Shown one piece after another: positions 24,101-40,300 of a stretch of DNA of 64,000 nt (position 1 is its first letter; the number at the start of each line of letters is the position of its first letter). Made by a program: the position numbers and the translations under genes. This DNA comes from Coturnix japonica (Eukaryota > Chordata > Aves > Galliformes > Phasianidae). The notes below the pieces were generated by a model. That model had not been told where the DNA came from. It saw only the letters and a list, made by a program, of their open reading frames with translations, and did not search any database. The DNA lies in the NCBI RefSeq assembly GCF_001577835.2, contig NC_029527.1:892809-956808 (forward strand), in the 5' to 3' direction.

Positions 24101-24696
24101 CAGCATCACACAAGCCACAAAGGGAAAAGCCCACGGTATGTGTTTTCCCCTGTGTGCCTCTGATTTACCACTCAGCTAAAACCACCAGTTTCCCCAGCTG
24201 AAGAAGGCTCTGTCACCAGTCACCCTTCTAGCATCTGCCAATGCTGTGGTCGCTGCACAGAGACTCATTCACTGCTCTCGTTGGGAACTGGTGGCACAAA
24301 GCCAACAGGTAAGCTGTCTGGAACATGCATGTCTCCTCTTGCCTTGATCCAGAGAGCACACAGATGTGCTCGGGTAAGTTAATCTACAACAGTGAGCACT
24401 ATTTCTAAGCACACAGCTTGGTAGATGGTGTCAGTCAGCACCAGCCCGGAACCTGGAGCAGCACAGCAGCTCAGGACCTTGTAGTAGTAATGGACACACC
24501 AAAAACTGCTACTGCCATCACAAAGGGTTTCCTTCCCAAGTGGTGTCTATTCCCAGTGCGTGTGCCCATCTGCAACACAACCCAGCAGCGTGACCAGCTG
24601 GGCTCTGTGACTCAGCCACACTTGTGAGAAGTCTCTGGTTTGGTGGCTCCATCGTCCCCAATCTCGGCACAATCCCAGAGCAGGGGCAGGTGCTGT
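21180..24696 (-). other. Interval between the HMGA-like gene and the C3orf18 stop; partly C3orf18 3'UTR
   Basis: No further coding exon was recognised. On the minus strand the C3orf18 transcript continues past the stop at 24697. The only plausible signal I see is a variant TATAAA near 22190-22185; no canonical AATAAA was noticed between there and the stop. The transcript end is therefore uncertain. Confidence 0.35.
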
Positions 24697-29435
<4,739 letters not shown>

Positions 29436-31101
29436 CCTGCCAGCTTATAGTGTCTTTTACCAAGCTGTTGTGCCTTCCACTCAAGAGAAAGTTGCTGGCT
29501 ACAGCAGCAGACTGTTTCCCTTCATTTCAAGGTCCCTCACGTCTGATCTACTTCATAGACTTCATAGCGTCCTCACCGATGGCTTTTCCGCACAGGAACC
29601 ACACGAGTTTCTGCCTAGGAAAGAATGAGAACAGATGCACAGTGCAAAGCTCTGAGGGACGGGATCAGCCTTTTCCAAAGCTTCCCACTGGACTAGGACA
29701 GTTGTTGAGAGCAGCTCACAGGTGCCCACCCAAAACTAAAAGGTAAATAAATAAAAGTGCATTTCTCAGGGCTACTGAAAGCCCCCAAAGTCCTGCCTGG
29801 TTCAGCTGAGGTCAGTGATGCACTCACCCCTCACTGCTTCTGCTCGGCCTCCTTGCAGCAAGTGGCAGAGCTGTGTAGTGTCTCAGAACCCCTCTGTCTT
29901 CAGTCTGCTACAGGATGAGCCAGGCAGCTTCCATCCATACCAGAGTAACGGCACCTTTCTTCTTCTCCTCTCTTGCTTTTAACTTACATTAAGTTTCTGA
30001 GATTTCATCCATCAAAATGGCACTCAGCTCTGACACTGATCTGTATTTTGGACCCAGTAAAACTCACCCCAAAGTAGAACTTCCCTGTTGTGGTGGTGAC
30101 TGGTAACTCACTGCCCCTTCCACCCCTCCATTATCCCTCAGCCCATGTGCTCTGCAGAGGCAGCTTCTTTAAAGCAGTGGGTTGCACTGGTCCCCATCTG
30201 CTACTAAGGATTGTATTTCTACAGCCTCCCATGAAAGCACCCACACAAACTTAGTCATGCACCACTAATTATCAGTATTAATTTTAAAACGGGTCCCATT
30301 TTGGATCGGGGTTGTGCAATTTGACAGATATATTCGTACTGAATACATGAAAGGCTTTAATTGTTTCACGCTTCTATTGTGCAAATGATCAGGAGTTGCA
30401 AAACACCGTGGGATGATCCCAAGGGAAGCATTTGCACAGCTTTGCTTATAAGATCTCTGTATGTAACATCAGGGCAGCAATTACTTCAGTGAAAACACAG
30501 CTACCTCTGGAGCAGAGGAGCGCAGACCTCGAGAACTACTGCAGCACACTTCTCATCGTTTCTCTGTAGTTCAGCAGACGTTACATCTCCAAACTGGAAT
30601 GCAAAGGGACACGGGGGTTAACGAGCTGTGAATAGAAAAAGATGTGCCTGCAAAGAGAAATGAGCCATTGTTCAGCTCTGCCGTTTTATTCTGGGCAAGG
30701 TTATTGCGCACTTCTCATTACTGCGATGCCCCTCTGCCGTCCGTAACTGCATTAAGCAGCGTGATTAACATCTGTCACCACCAACTGAAGCACCAACGTG
30801 CGGTCAGCTCACACCGTGCTCATCCCGCACATCCCTGAGCATGCGGGTCTCACCCTACACATACAGATACCCCGGGCACAACTTTGTGAAGCGGGAGATG
30901 TGGGAGCTGCTGGGAGATGGCGTTACTAAATGAGCCCGAGGCCTCCGCTGATCGAGCGGCAGCACCGCGGAGCTGAGCCCGGCCGGCCCCGGCTCCATTC
31001 GCCGGGACGGCTCCTCGCCAAGGCCGGGAAGGTTCGGAGCCGCCCCGAGCTTCGCCCCGCGGCCCAGCCCGCCGATCCCCCGCCCCGGGGCCGCCACTTA
31101 C

Positions 31102-31200
31102 GGAGCGCTCCCGCTGCAGCGGCCGCCGCCCCCCGAGCGCCGCCGGCGGTTGGGCCGCGCCCTCGGCCTCAGGCCGCGCTGCCCGCAGGGGGCGGGACGG
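31102..31200 (-). other. C3orf18: Probable noncoding first exon of C3orf18 in the CpG island
   Basis: On the minus strand a consensus donor GTAAGT occupies 31101-31096 inside the CpG island, ahead of the coding exons. It is a natural first-exon donor. The upstream limit given is nominal because the start site is not determinable from sequence alone. Confidence 0.5.
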
Positions 31201-31299
31201 GACCCTCCGCACGGCTCCACCGCCTGGCGGCCGGTAGCCCCGCCCCTCTGCCCTACGCCCACACGCGATTGGTCAACAGTCGCGGGTCGAGAGTCACGG

Positions 31300-31368
31300 T
31301 TGGTCGGCACTGCTGTCACTCATGCGCGCGGCGATAAGGCGGTCCTTTGCCGTGCCGGCCTCGTTGAG
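31300..31368 (+). other. HEMK1: Candidate noncoding first exon of HEMK1
   Basis: A donor GAG|GTGAAG at 31368/31369 at the edge of the CpG island would splice to the acceptor TGACTTTGCAG ending at 32128, two bases before the HEMK1 ATG. An alternative donor, TAG|GTAGTG, lies near 31405. The start site is nominal. Confidence 0.4.
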
Positions 31369-32130
31369 GTGAAGAAGCGCTGTGCGGGCGTGCCTTCCAT
31401 TAGTAGGTAGTGGGGCTGGAGGGTGCTGGCTGGGGCCTGTTTTTCCCTGTGTTGCCCCACTGGGAGCCGACCCAGCTTGCAAGTTTCCTGTGGTTTCACC
31501 CTATGTACCTTTTCCCTTCCCCCTCGTCTGCAATGTGGGGTGGCTCAATGCAGAAGCCTGCTGGCCATGTAGCACACCTTTGAGCATGCCTGCTAGGCTG
31601 GGACTTGGGAGTTCAGAACAGGACAAGGGGAACCAGGTGAGAGTGAAGGGCTTCATGCCCCTGCACAAAGCCAAAGGGATGCTGGAAAGGTGTGTCTGTG
31701 CCTTACAGGCACCACGGGCAGGTGGCAGAGCTGTGCCTGCAGACTTGCTCCCTTCTGCTCAGCCATAAGCACAGGTTGGTCTCAGCGTTGCCTTTGTTGG
31801 TTGGGTTAATACTTTGTTACTCTTAGGCTGGTTTTGTACCTGTGGGTGTTGGTCAAGCAACAGTCTGCATTCTATTTAGAAGGGAACTTGTGTTTTTTTG
31901 CTTCTCCTGGACGTTCAGGTTGTACTTCTGCCTATTCTTTCTAGGCCAGCAGAGCTGCAAGCCAATGACCTTTTTGTTCTGCCCTGAGGAGCTTCTGCTG
32001 ATTGAGATCAGGTGGTGCTTAGCCAAAGAGGCTCGTGGCTGCACTGAGTGTTGTGTGAGTCTCTTCATGGATTAGATCAGCTGACAGAAACAAGGAACCC
32101 AGGTGGAAACCAGGAGGTGACTTTGCAGCA

Positions 32131-32385
32131 ATGAAGTGCCTCACCCCCTCACTGCTCAGGAGATTCTGGGGGCTTTTGCCTCAGTGTATGTCAGTGGGAC
32201 CTAGTCTAAGTCCTAACCTCAGTGCCAAGCAGTCCTCTTTGAGACAGAGTTGCAGTGCAAGACCTGAGCTGTTGACTGCCCCTGATGTGGTCAGCTACTG
32301 GCAAAAGGTGTTTGAGAAGAATGGGATTCCTGAAGCACGAGAATCCAGTGAATATATCGTGTCATTTGTCTTGGGAGCAAAAACA
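32131..32385 (+). CDS. HEMK1: HEMK1 coding exon 1: presequence and start of N-domain
   Basis: Eighty-five codons. The ATG lies two bases after the acceptor CTTTGCAG, with G at -3. The first 45 or so residues hold several Arg/Lys, many Ser/Leu and no acidic residue, as expected of a mitochondrial presequence. The conserved part begins at [20 protein letters not shown] and ends GAKT at the donor GTTAAG, phase 0. Confidence 0.92.
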
Positions 32386-34290
32386 GTTAAGTAATGGAAA
32401 AGGAATAAGATCTGTGTGTGCCTCTTGCTTTATTGTTTTGGACAAATCCCTTTACCCTTCTTTTTATCTCACTTACAGGAGGTGGGACAGCTTTTCCCTC
32501 CTTCAGAGAGCGTGGGGTATTGTTTATTAATGCAAGTAAAGTACTTGGGATGTCTTATGTGCTCTCTTTGCAGGGACTGAAATGTTACCCATGACATGTA
32601 CAGCAGCACTGTGGCCTGACATGTTTGGTGGAGTGATTCTTTATCTTAGCTACATTTTAACTACCAAAAGTACAGCTGTACAGATTTCTTTTTAAACATG
32701 CAGATAGATTCTCCTTGTCATTCGGGGTTTCAAAGAATGCCCTCCATATGTGTTTGTCATTATGCTGGGTCTGCCTGGAGGGTGCAGACAACACATACGT
32801 TGCACAAGTGGGCAGGTTTTAAAGTGATGCTGTCTTCAGTTTCAGAGCTTGGACTCCAAAAAACTCTGCGCTCCACTTACAGCAGCACAGCAGGAACAGA
32901 TCCAGCAGCTGAGCTGCAAGCGGCTGGAAAGGTAGGAGAACTATCTTACTGTTGTTCTTGGGAGGTGGGAAAATGGAATGGGGGAGAAAGGAGTGGTTCT
33001 TGGGTTTAAATGGAGTTTTATGTATTTTAATCAGTACCCATTGCCTCTTCTCTCTTTCAGCTTAAGTTTACTGAAAAAAGTCTGACTTCATCTTGTTTTC
33101 TCCCTTCCATCAGATGTGTGTAGCTACTGATGAACTTTCCACCTCACTTGAGCTTTCCATTCTCAAGCCAGATTTGTCCCTGCTTTCTCAGTCTCTTCTT
33201 GTATTGTCAGGTGCTCCAATCCCTTAATCATCTTAATGGCCCTGTGTTAGATTTGCTCCAGTACATCCATGTCTTTCCTGCCATTATGAGCTCAGCACTG
33301 GACACAAAGGGCCCTGGTCAGGAGTGACTTCACCTTAGTAAATCCATTCTGTTCTTAACATGTTTGGAAATTATTTCCAGGATTATTTGTTCGCTCAGTT
33401 TTCTCAGGATCAAAGTGAGCAGACTGGCCTTTACTTTCCCTGGTCCAGTGCTTATCAAGACACTGTTCTGTGGAAGTGGAACTCCCAGAGCTTTCAAGGA
33501 GTGTGCATGTTGCACATGCAATTGAGAGCCTTGGTGGTATCTAAATGCCCAACATCAGAGGGGTTGTGTGGTTAGCAATGAAGTAAGCCTGGTGGTGAGA
33601 GCTTTTTTTATGTTACAATGTGTAATCCTCACATGTTTTCATTTGTTTTTGCCTGACACAGAATGCCAGTGCAGTATGTGCTTGGCGAGTGGGACTTTCA
33701 GGACCTGACTTTGAAGATGAGACCCCCAGTATTTATTCCTCGTCCTGAAACAGAGGTATGAAAGTAGGAGACATGGAGGGGTTTAGAATCTGCACACTGC
33801 ATTGATATGAACGTGCTTGGTGGATTACAGTGATGAGAAAGTTAGGTGATTTCTACAACAGGAGCATCCTAAGCTTGTGACCTGGAACTGGTGCTAGTGA
33901 ACTTTTGCCTCCTGGCTCGGAGCAAGAGATTATGTAAGCTAGCACGTCCTTTGATTGCACAGAGATCCACATCCATTGATAGAGGCTTGCTTTCCTTATT
34001 TCTGCTGTGGTAAAGACTCCTTGAATATTGAGCCCATTTACTTCTGTATTGCAACTACTCATAGTTGTCTAAAGGAGTAGAAAGCTACCACTGGACAAAG
34101 GTGATGGCTTCCAGAGTGCTTCTTTATCCGCATGCGGAGTAAGACAGTGCATCTGGTGACTCCACAGAGTTTTCTGGGCAAGCATTGGAAACAGAATTGT
34201 TGTTTCCTTTCGTAGACTGACCCACAGGTACGTTCTGACCTGGGCTGGAATTAAATGTGATTGTCAATTGTAAAAGTGGAAGGAATAGCC

Positions 34291-34329
<39 letters not shown>

Positions 34330-37300
34330 ATTATATACATATAATTAAAACTTTATTTTGCCTAGCATACTTGGAAAAATGTAGTGATGCTTTCTCTAAT
34401 GGTAGCCTAGCTTTCAGCTCATGTGCATCCTAGTAAGCAAATCTTTCTGTTTACTACTCCTTAAGAGTTGCTTTTCTTTGTTGACTTTGTTCTGAGAACT
34501 GGTTTTCTTTTTTTAAGTGAATGTTAACTTTTGGAGATGAAATGATTACCATAGCCTGTCCAATTACAATTCTGATAGACAAATGATCAGAGAAATGGCT
34601 GCTGTGCTAGTAGCCCCCTGGTGCATATGGAATGCTGTTCTGAATGCATTAAACACAGCATGGCCAGCTGGTCAAAAGAGGTGATTCTTCCACTGTATTT
34701 AGCATTGGTGCAGCCTCACCTTGAATACTCAGTGCAGTTTGGGACTCCTCAGTTTTAAAAGGATGGTAAGGTCCTTGAATGCAGCCAGAAGAAGCAATGG
34801 CTCCCTGAGGAGGGGAAGCAGAGGGAAGTGCCAGGCTCCAGGGAGCTGATGGCAGGATGGGAACAGCATGGAGGTGAGCCAGGTGGAGCTGAGACTGGGC
34901 ATTAGGGAAAATTTCCTTACCATGAAGGTTGTAAGGTAAGGTGGCTCTCAGTAACATGCATTAACTTATGGTTGCCCTTTATGTTGTCAGATAATTGGAC
35001 TTAATAATCTTTGTGGGTGCCTTCCAGCTGACCTATGGTGCTCTCAAACTAAAGAATAAAGACTGTTATGTCAGAGGAGAAGTCAAGGACCTAGTTAGCC
35101 TTGGAAACAGAAGGACCCAATCTGCTTTTCCTGAGGAAGCAGAGAAAACAAATTGGGAAGTGTGAAGAAAGCAGCAGCTTGCTAAAGGAAGGATGCAGTG
35201 TGCAGGGTCCATGATGTGGCACCTTTCATGATATAAAACTAGAAGGCAAAGAAAATCTATGCTTCTGTTATGCCCTTTGAGGAAGAAAGTGCTGTTGAAA
35301 TCTCTTGTGAGTGTTCCAGGCAATCAGGACAAATACCCTTTAAATCCTGTCATCTCAGTCTGTAGAAGAACATTCAGAATCTAGGTCTTGGTTTGGAATC
35401 TCACTGAGAGGCTGCCAGGTGTTGGTGCCAGCTGGTTTCCTTAGGAGAGAGCTCTCTCCTGTCTGGATTTGGTCATTCTGTGCTGATGAAGTCTGGAGAC
35501 AGTGGCTTAAGAAATGGTTTTGCTAGTTGGAGCCTGGTGATAGTTAGCATTGTTCTTATTGATGGTATTTCTGATGGGGCTGATTGGAGAGAGTATTTCT
35601 GACTGCCCACTAATTCTTGAATGCAATATAAGCATTAAACCCAAAGAGAACTTTAACGTTCTGCAAATCAAACCATCTGTTGACAAGGCTTCCTCTGGTA
35701 CTGTGCTCTCCTTCTCTCCATGCAGTGCCAGGCTTCAAACAAAGGCCTATTGTGTTCTGTGGAAACCAGGGCTGCTAATGTCTGTGAATGTTGCTAATGG
35801 TGCCCATATGTGGGATTTTGGTAGAAGCATCTCTGCTGCAAGGCAATGCTCTGTCGAAATTCAGCACTCTGTAACATCTTGTGTTTTAAACCACTTCATG
35901 TACTCCCAGGGCCAAAAATCTAGCACAAACAGCTTAATCCAGACCTTGTGTTTGTGGGAAAACTTTATTTGATGTGTCACGATACTTAATATGGAGGCAC
36001 ATTTTTAGTATGTTTGTTTTGAAAGACCAGAAGCTCCTGATAGCTCCGGAATGAAGCTCCACTGGCAATTGAATTTACAGAGTAGTTCTGCCTCAGCAAA
36101 CAGCATCAGCAGACAATAATCTGGAAATGGGAGGTGATCAAAAGTGGCCTTTCTTAAAGCGAGCAGTGAAGGGCTGCACATTCAGGAGGAAATGAGCAGT
36201 GTAGCAAGAGAGAAGGGATGGGAAAAAGAATTCAGGTGGAGGAAGAGCTCAGAAGGAGCAAAACAGAGATAAAAGGGCCAGGAAGGGCTGGAACAAGCAG
36301 GTCTGCAGTGTCAGCCTGTGGATCCAGGCTTGCAGAGTGGCTATGGGTGCTGGGTCTGGTGGCTTCTCTTCTACTGAAGTCTCCAGCCTGCTCCTGCTGC
36401 TGCCCTCTCTTAAGGTTAAGTAGCACATTGGGAAAGAGCCACTTCGTCTTCAGGCTGTACAGCAGAGAAAGTGCTCTGCAATAGGAGTCCAGCAGGCTTC
36501 TGAGCAATGAGCTGCATTTGGTTTCCAGTAGCAGCATGGCACCTTTTCTTTGTCTACTCGTGCTTTTTCTGGTGTCAGAAACTTCTCATGGACGTGCAGA
36601 ATGGTTGAGGTTGGCAGTAATCTCTGGGGATTGTCTGGTTGGATTTGCTGTGTGAAGCAGACTTGTCTGGAGTTTTGTCTGTTGATATTTTATGTTTAAA
36701 AACAGGGGGAGGGAAGTAGAGGAGGGTCTTAGGTTGCTTTGGAATGTTTTAAACTTTCATGTTGATATAGGTGTAACTAAAACCAGGCACTCTTAAACCA
36801 GGCTGCAAAGTTTCTTCTCCTGAGTGGAAGGTGCCAAATGATGGAAGAGTGAGTTTAAAGATAAGAACTTTCACAATAGCTGCTTGCACATTCCCACTGC
36901 TTTCATCAGGATTAGGGGAGCTAACTGCAAGTTCACAGCCAGGATGATTCCCTGATGTTGCTCCATGTACGTGAGCACAAGCGCTATCCAGCAGAGCTGT
37001 TAAATTCTAAGTTGCCTTAAGGTAATCTTACACATAACCAGTGTTCTGGTCACTTTGTCTCAGCAACTCAGCTGTGGCTGTGTTCTTTATCCTCCTCAGA
37101 AATCCCACTTAACCTTTTCCCAGAGTCACTCTTCCTCTGGATTCAGTTCACTGAGTTTCTGAAGCTTTCACTTGGATGTTCTTCACACCTCTGAATTCCA
37201 TTGTGGGGAGCTGTGATGTGCCCTGGTGCTAAAAAAAAAACAACAAAGAAATTGATCTCCTTTACCAGATTTACCTGGAAGGTGTGAGCTGTCACTGCAT

Positions 37301-40300
37301 TTGTCAGAGCTGTAGGAGCGAGATGTTGAAACCTCTGGTAGTGGTTTAAGGGAGGGCTGGAGAGTTCATTGCCTTCTTTTGTAAAGGAGAGTATGTGGGT
37401 GCAGGTGGTGAAGTCTCTGTATAGTATAGGAAGGAGTAGCAGGAGGATTAGATTTCACTGCTTTTTTTTCTGGGGTTTGTCTCATCCTTGTGCAGGCATA
37501 GTGAGGCGTTCTGTGCTCTGCTTCAGATTTCATAGATACGTTTTGCTTAGGGGTGCAACTGTGATTTCTGTAACAGCGTTGGGTAATGTCTGCAGTTGAC
37601 TCCTGTCAAATTGCTATGTTGATCTTTCTCTTCAGGAAAGAAATATTCACATCACAGCAAATCCTGAGACTTGACTCAAGCCCGTGACGCTGCATGAGAG
37701 AGAGCTTCTTTGTGATCCAATGCTGGGGAATTTTCTTGGGCAGGAAGAGCATGTGGACAAGATCCAGCTATTTATCAGCACCTGGTGCAGGATGCTGCTA
37801 TGGGCATGTGCTGCTTCCAGAAACCACATTCTCTGTGTAACCAGTTGCCCAAAACTGAGCTGATGTCTGGATTGTTTCCCTTGTCTACATTGGTCTGCTC
37901 TGTCTGAGAGCTGTGTGATCATTTGGGTGGGGGTTTGGCCGTGCTTTGTTCAGTAAGTGAGATTTTTTCAGACTTCACTGGGCTTTAAAACTGTTGTGGA
38001 AAAACCTCCTCTCAAGAATACTGAATTTGCCTCTGCTGCTCTTTCTATTCAGTTTGTCTGCAGCCTTCTTACAGCTATTAGTACTGACACTGTTGATCAA
38101 ATAATATCTGTACAGAATCTTGTCCTTCAGAAAGCAGTTAATTATCAGCACTGATATCCCAGGTTCAAGTTGCTTCCTTATGACTGCACGCACAAGCCAT
38201 GTGGCACATCTTGTCCATGGCTGAGTAAATGTAGCTCCTTACATTGACTCGTGTATTGTAGGTATACCGGCTCTGCAGCATTTGCTTTCTTGTTATATTT
38301 TCATAGCTCCCACAAATGCTTCTGCCTGTTAATTTGAAGACTGAAAGGAGGAAGAGATATCCTTATTATGCATATTTTGTCCTGTGGTTAAAACAGAAGG
38401 GTTCTGACTCTTGCTATGAGCTGCTAGGCATATGGGTAAAGCTGTGAAGGCAAACACAGTATGCCATAAACTATCAGCACTGATTCTGTCCTGTGGACAA
38501 AGAGATGAACAAAGGGAGAAGCTCAGCTGTCTGCTGATAGTTTGTCTGCACAGTTTTGCTCTGTGTGAAATTTGCCCCTTTAGCTCACCAGCAGCTGAGC
38601 CCATTTCCATTTGCTTTCTCTGGGAGCATTGTCAGCATGTGTGGCTCTCTTCCTTCTGTGGGATTTAGGGTGGGGATGGGACAGGGAGCCAAAACTGCGT
38701 GCAGGGCTGACGGGTAACTCTGTAAATACACAGAAACTGCGTTGGAGGAGAGTTCTGTTGCACAATCCACAATCTCTCCTTCCTCCACGTACCTGGTCCT
38801 CTGTGCACAGAGCTTTGGGCTCACTGCTATGAGCACCGTGTGTGGTTGCAGTGGTGCTTGGATCCCCACATCCTACCTGCTGTCCTGGTGTGAGCACGGC
38901 TATGGCAGTAAAGACTGCAGGGTCCTGGAGTAACTTCCATGGTGTGCCCAGGGTCACCAGAGCCAAGCTTTTGTCATGCAGGGGAGATCAGGCTGAAGTC
39001 TGGGGGTGTGCTCTGTCGTGTGAATTGCACTTACTATTGCAATGTCAAGGAATCTCTGTCCCAACACTGTTCAGTGACTGTTCATTGGTGCAGAAGGCAG
39101 CCCTTTGCCCACAGCCAGGCCTTCTAAAACTCAGGCTGAGTTACCATCACAGCAACTTTGTGGATTAGAGAAAAGTAGGACAAAGAGAAGAAGAATCCAT
39201 CCAGTCTTGGCTGGGTGATTCCTTTTTTTTCTCTTTCTTTTTTTTTTTTTTTTTTTTTTTCTCGGTAAATAAAGGCAAAATTAATCCTCATCGTGACTTT
39301 GAGGAGGATTAGTTGGGTCCAGGATTTCTCCAAAGGAGGTCGTGCAGGTTGTAGCTCACCTGTTTTGTACCCCTAGAGGGCACTGCAGGCTTGCAGTTCT
39401 ATCTAATCATTATAGTATGGCTTCTAGTGTGTTCTGATCCTCTCCTCTCTCACATGCTGTGTTTTTTAAAGTAGATGAAGGCTTGTTTGTTCAGTGGAAA
39501 CAAAAACGGTCTCCTTTCAACCCTTGAAGCTACTGTGTGGGCAGAGCCATGTTCTTGAACGCTGTGGTTTTTATTTGCTGGAGGAGAGCTCCGGCTCTGC
39601 TTGTGAGGTTTCCCACAGCCCAACCTGCCCTCCTGACCCTCAGGGGGTGGCACTTCCTTAACTGTTGTGATCTCACCGTGAGCTCAGGCCCTGCACGTGT
39701 TTTTTTCCATCTTGGTTTTGTTGTGGTGGCTGAGTTGCCCTGTGAAGGGAAGTGGGGAAGCGTGCTGTAGGCTGAATAGGTGTATTTTACCTGGTAGATG
39801 TTACGGGGGAAGAAATGCCACGTCTGTTCCGTGCTGGGCATTATTTTCAGTAGTCATCTGGAAAGATTGTGGCTGCACTCTCGTGTGAGATTACTGGAGG
39901 TCGTGTAAGACACAGAAACAGGTTTACTGGGTCAGATTAAATTGGTCTAATTCAAAATACTGTGTCATCCTGGGGCTTGTAGCAGATGGTGGGGACAAAA
40001 TTACAATGGAAAAGCAGGCAGAGAAGGATCCCCCCCTTGTTTTGACAGTCAGCAGTTAAGGGATGTTCTTAGCCAAAGCTGGGTTTGAGGCCATTCTGCT
40101 TCATAATCACTAGTGGATCTGTCCTCCATTAATCCTCTTTTTAGCCTGTCTGTGTTTCTAACCTCCACAACATCATCTGACAGTGAATTGTTCTAAATTT
40201 GTACTGTAAGTGGGAAAAACATTTCCTTTGTTTCAGATTCTGCCTGTTCTTTCAAGAGGAGAGCTCTTACTTTGTGCAGTTAATGCGTGGAATAACCATT

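Larger units (their letters stand above)
30900..31400. promoter_or_regulatory. CpG island, bidirectional promoter of C3orf18 and HEMK1
   Basis: This is the only strongly CpG-dense and GC-rich stretch in the window. It contains inverted CCAAT boxes (ATTGG at 31268-31272, TTGG near 31300), GC-boxes such as CCCCGCCCC at about 31238-31246 and GGGCGGGAC near 31190, and no TATA box. C3orf18 leaves to the left (donor at 31101) and HEMK1 to the right (candidate donor at 31369). These are typical hallmarks of a divergent housekeeping promoter. Confidence 0.82.

Noticed and set aside
39223-39260. Poly-T as the tail of an antisense retrocopy or SINE
   Set aside because: No processed gene body, SINE core or target duplication was found next to it.
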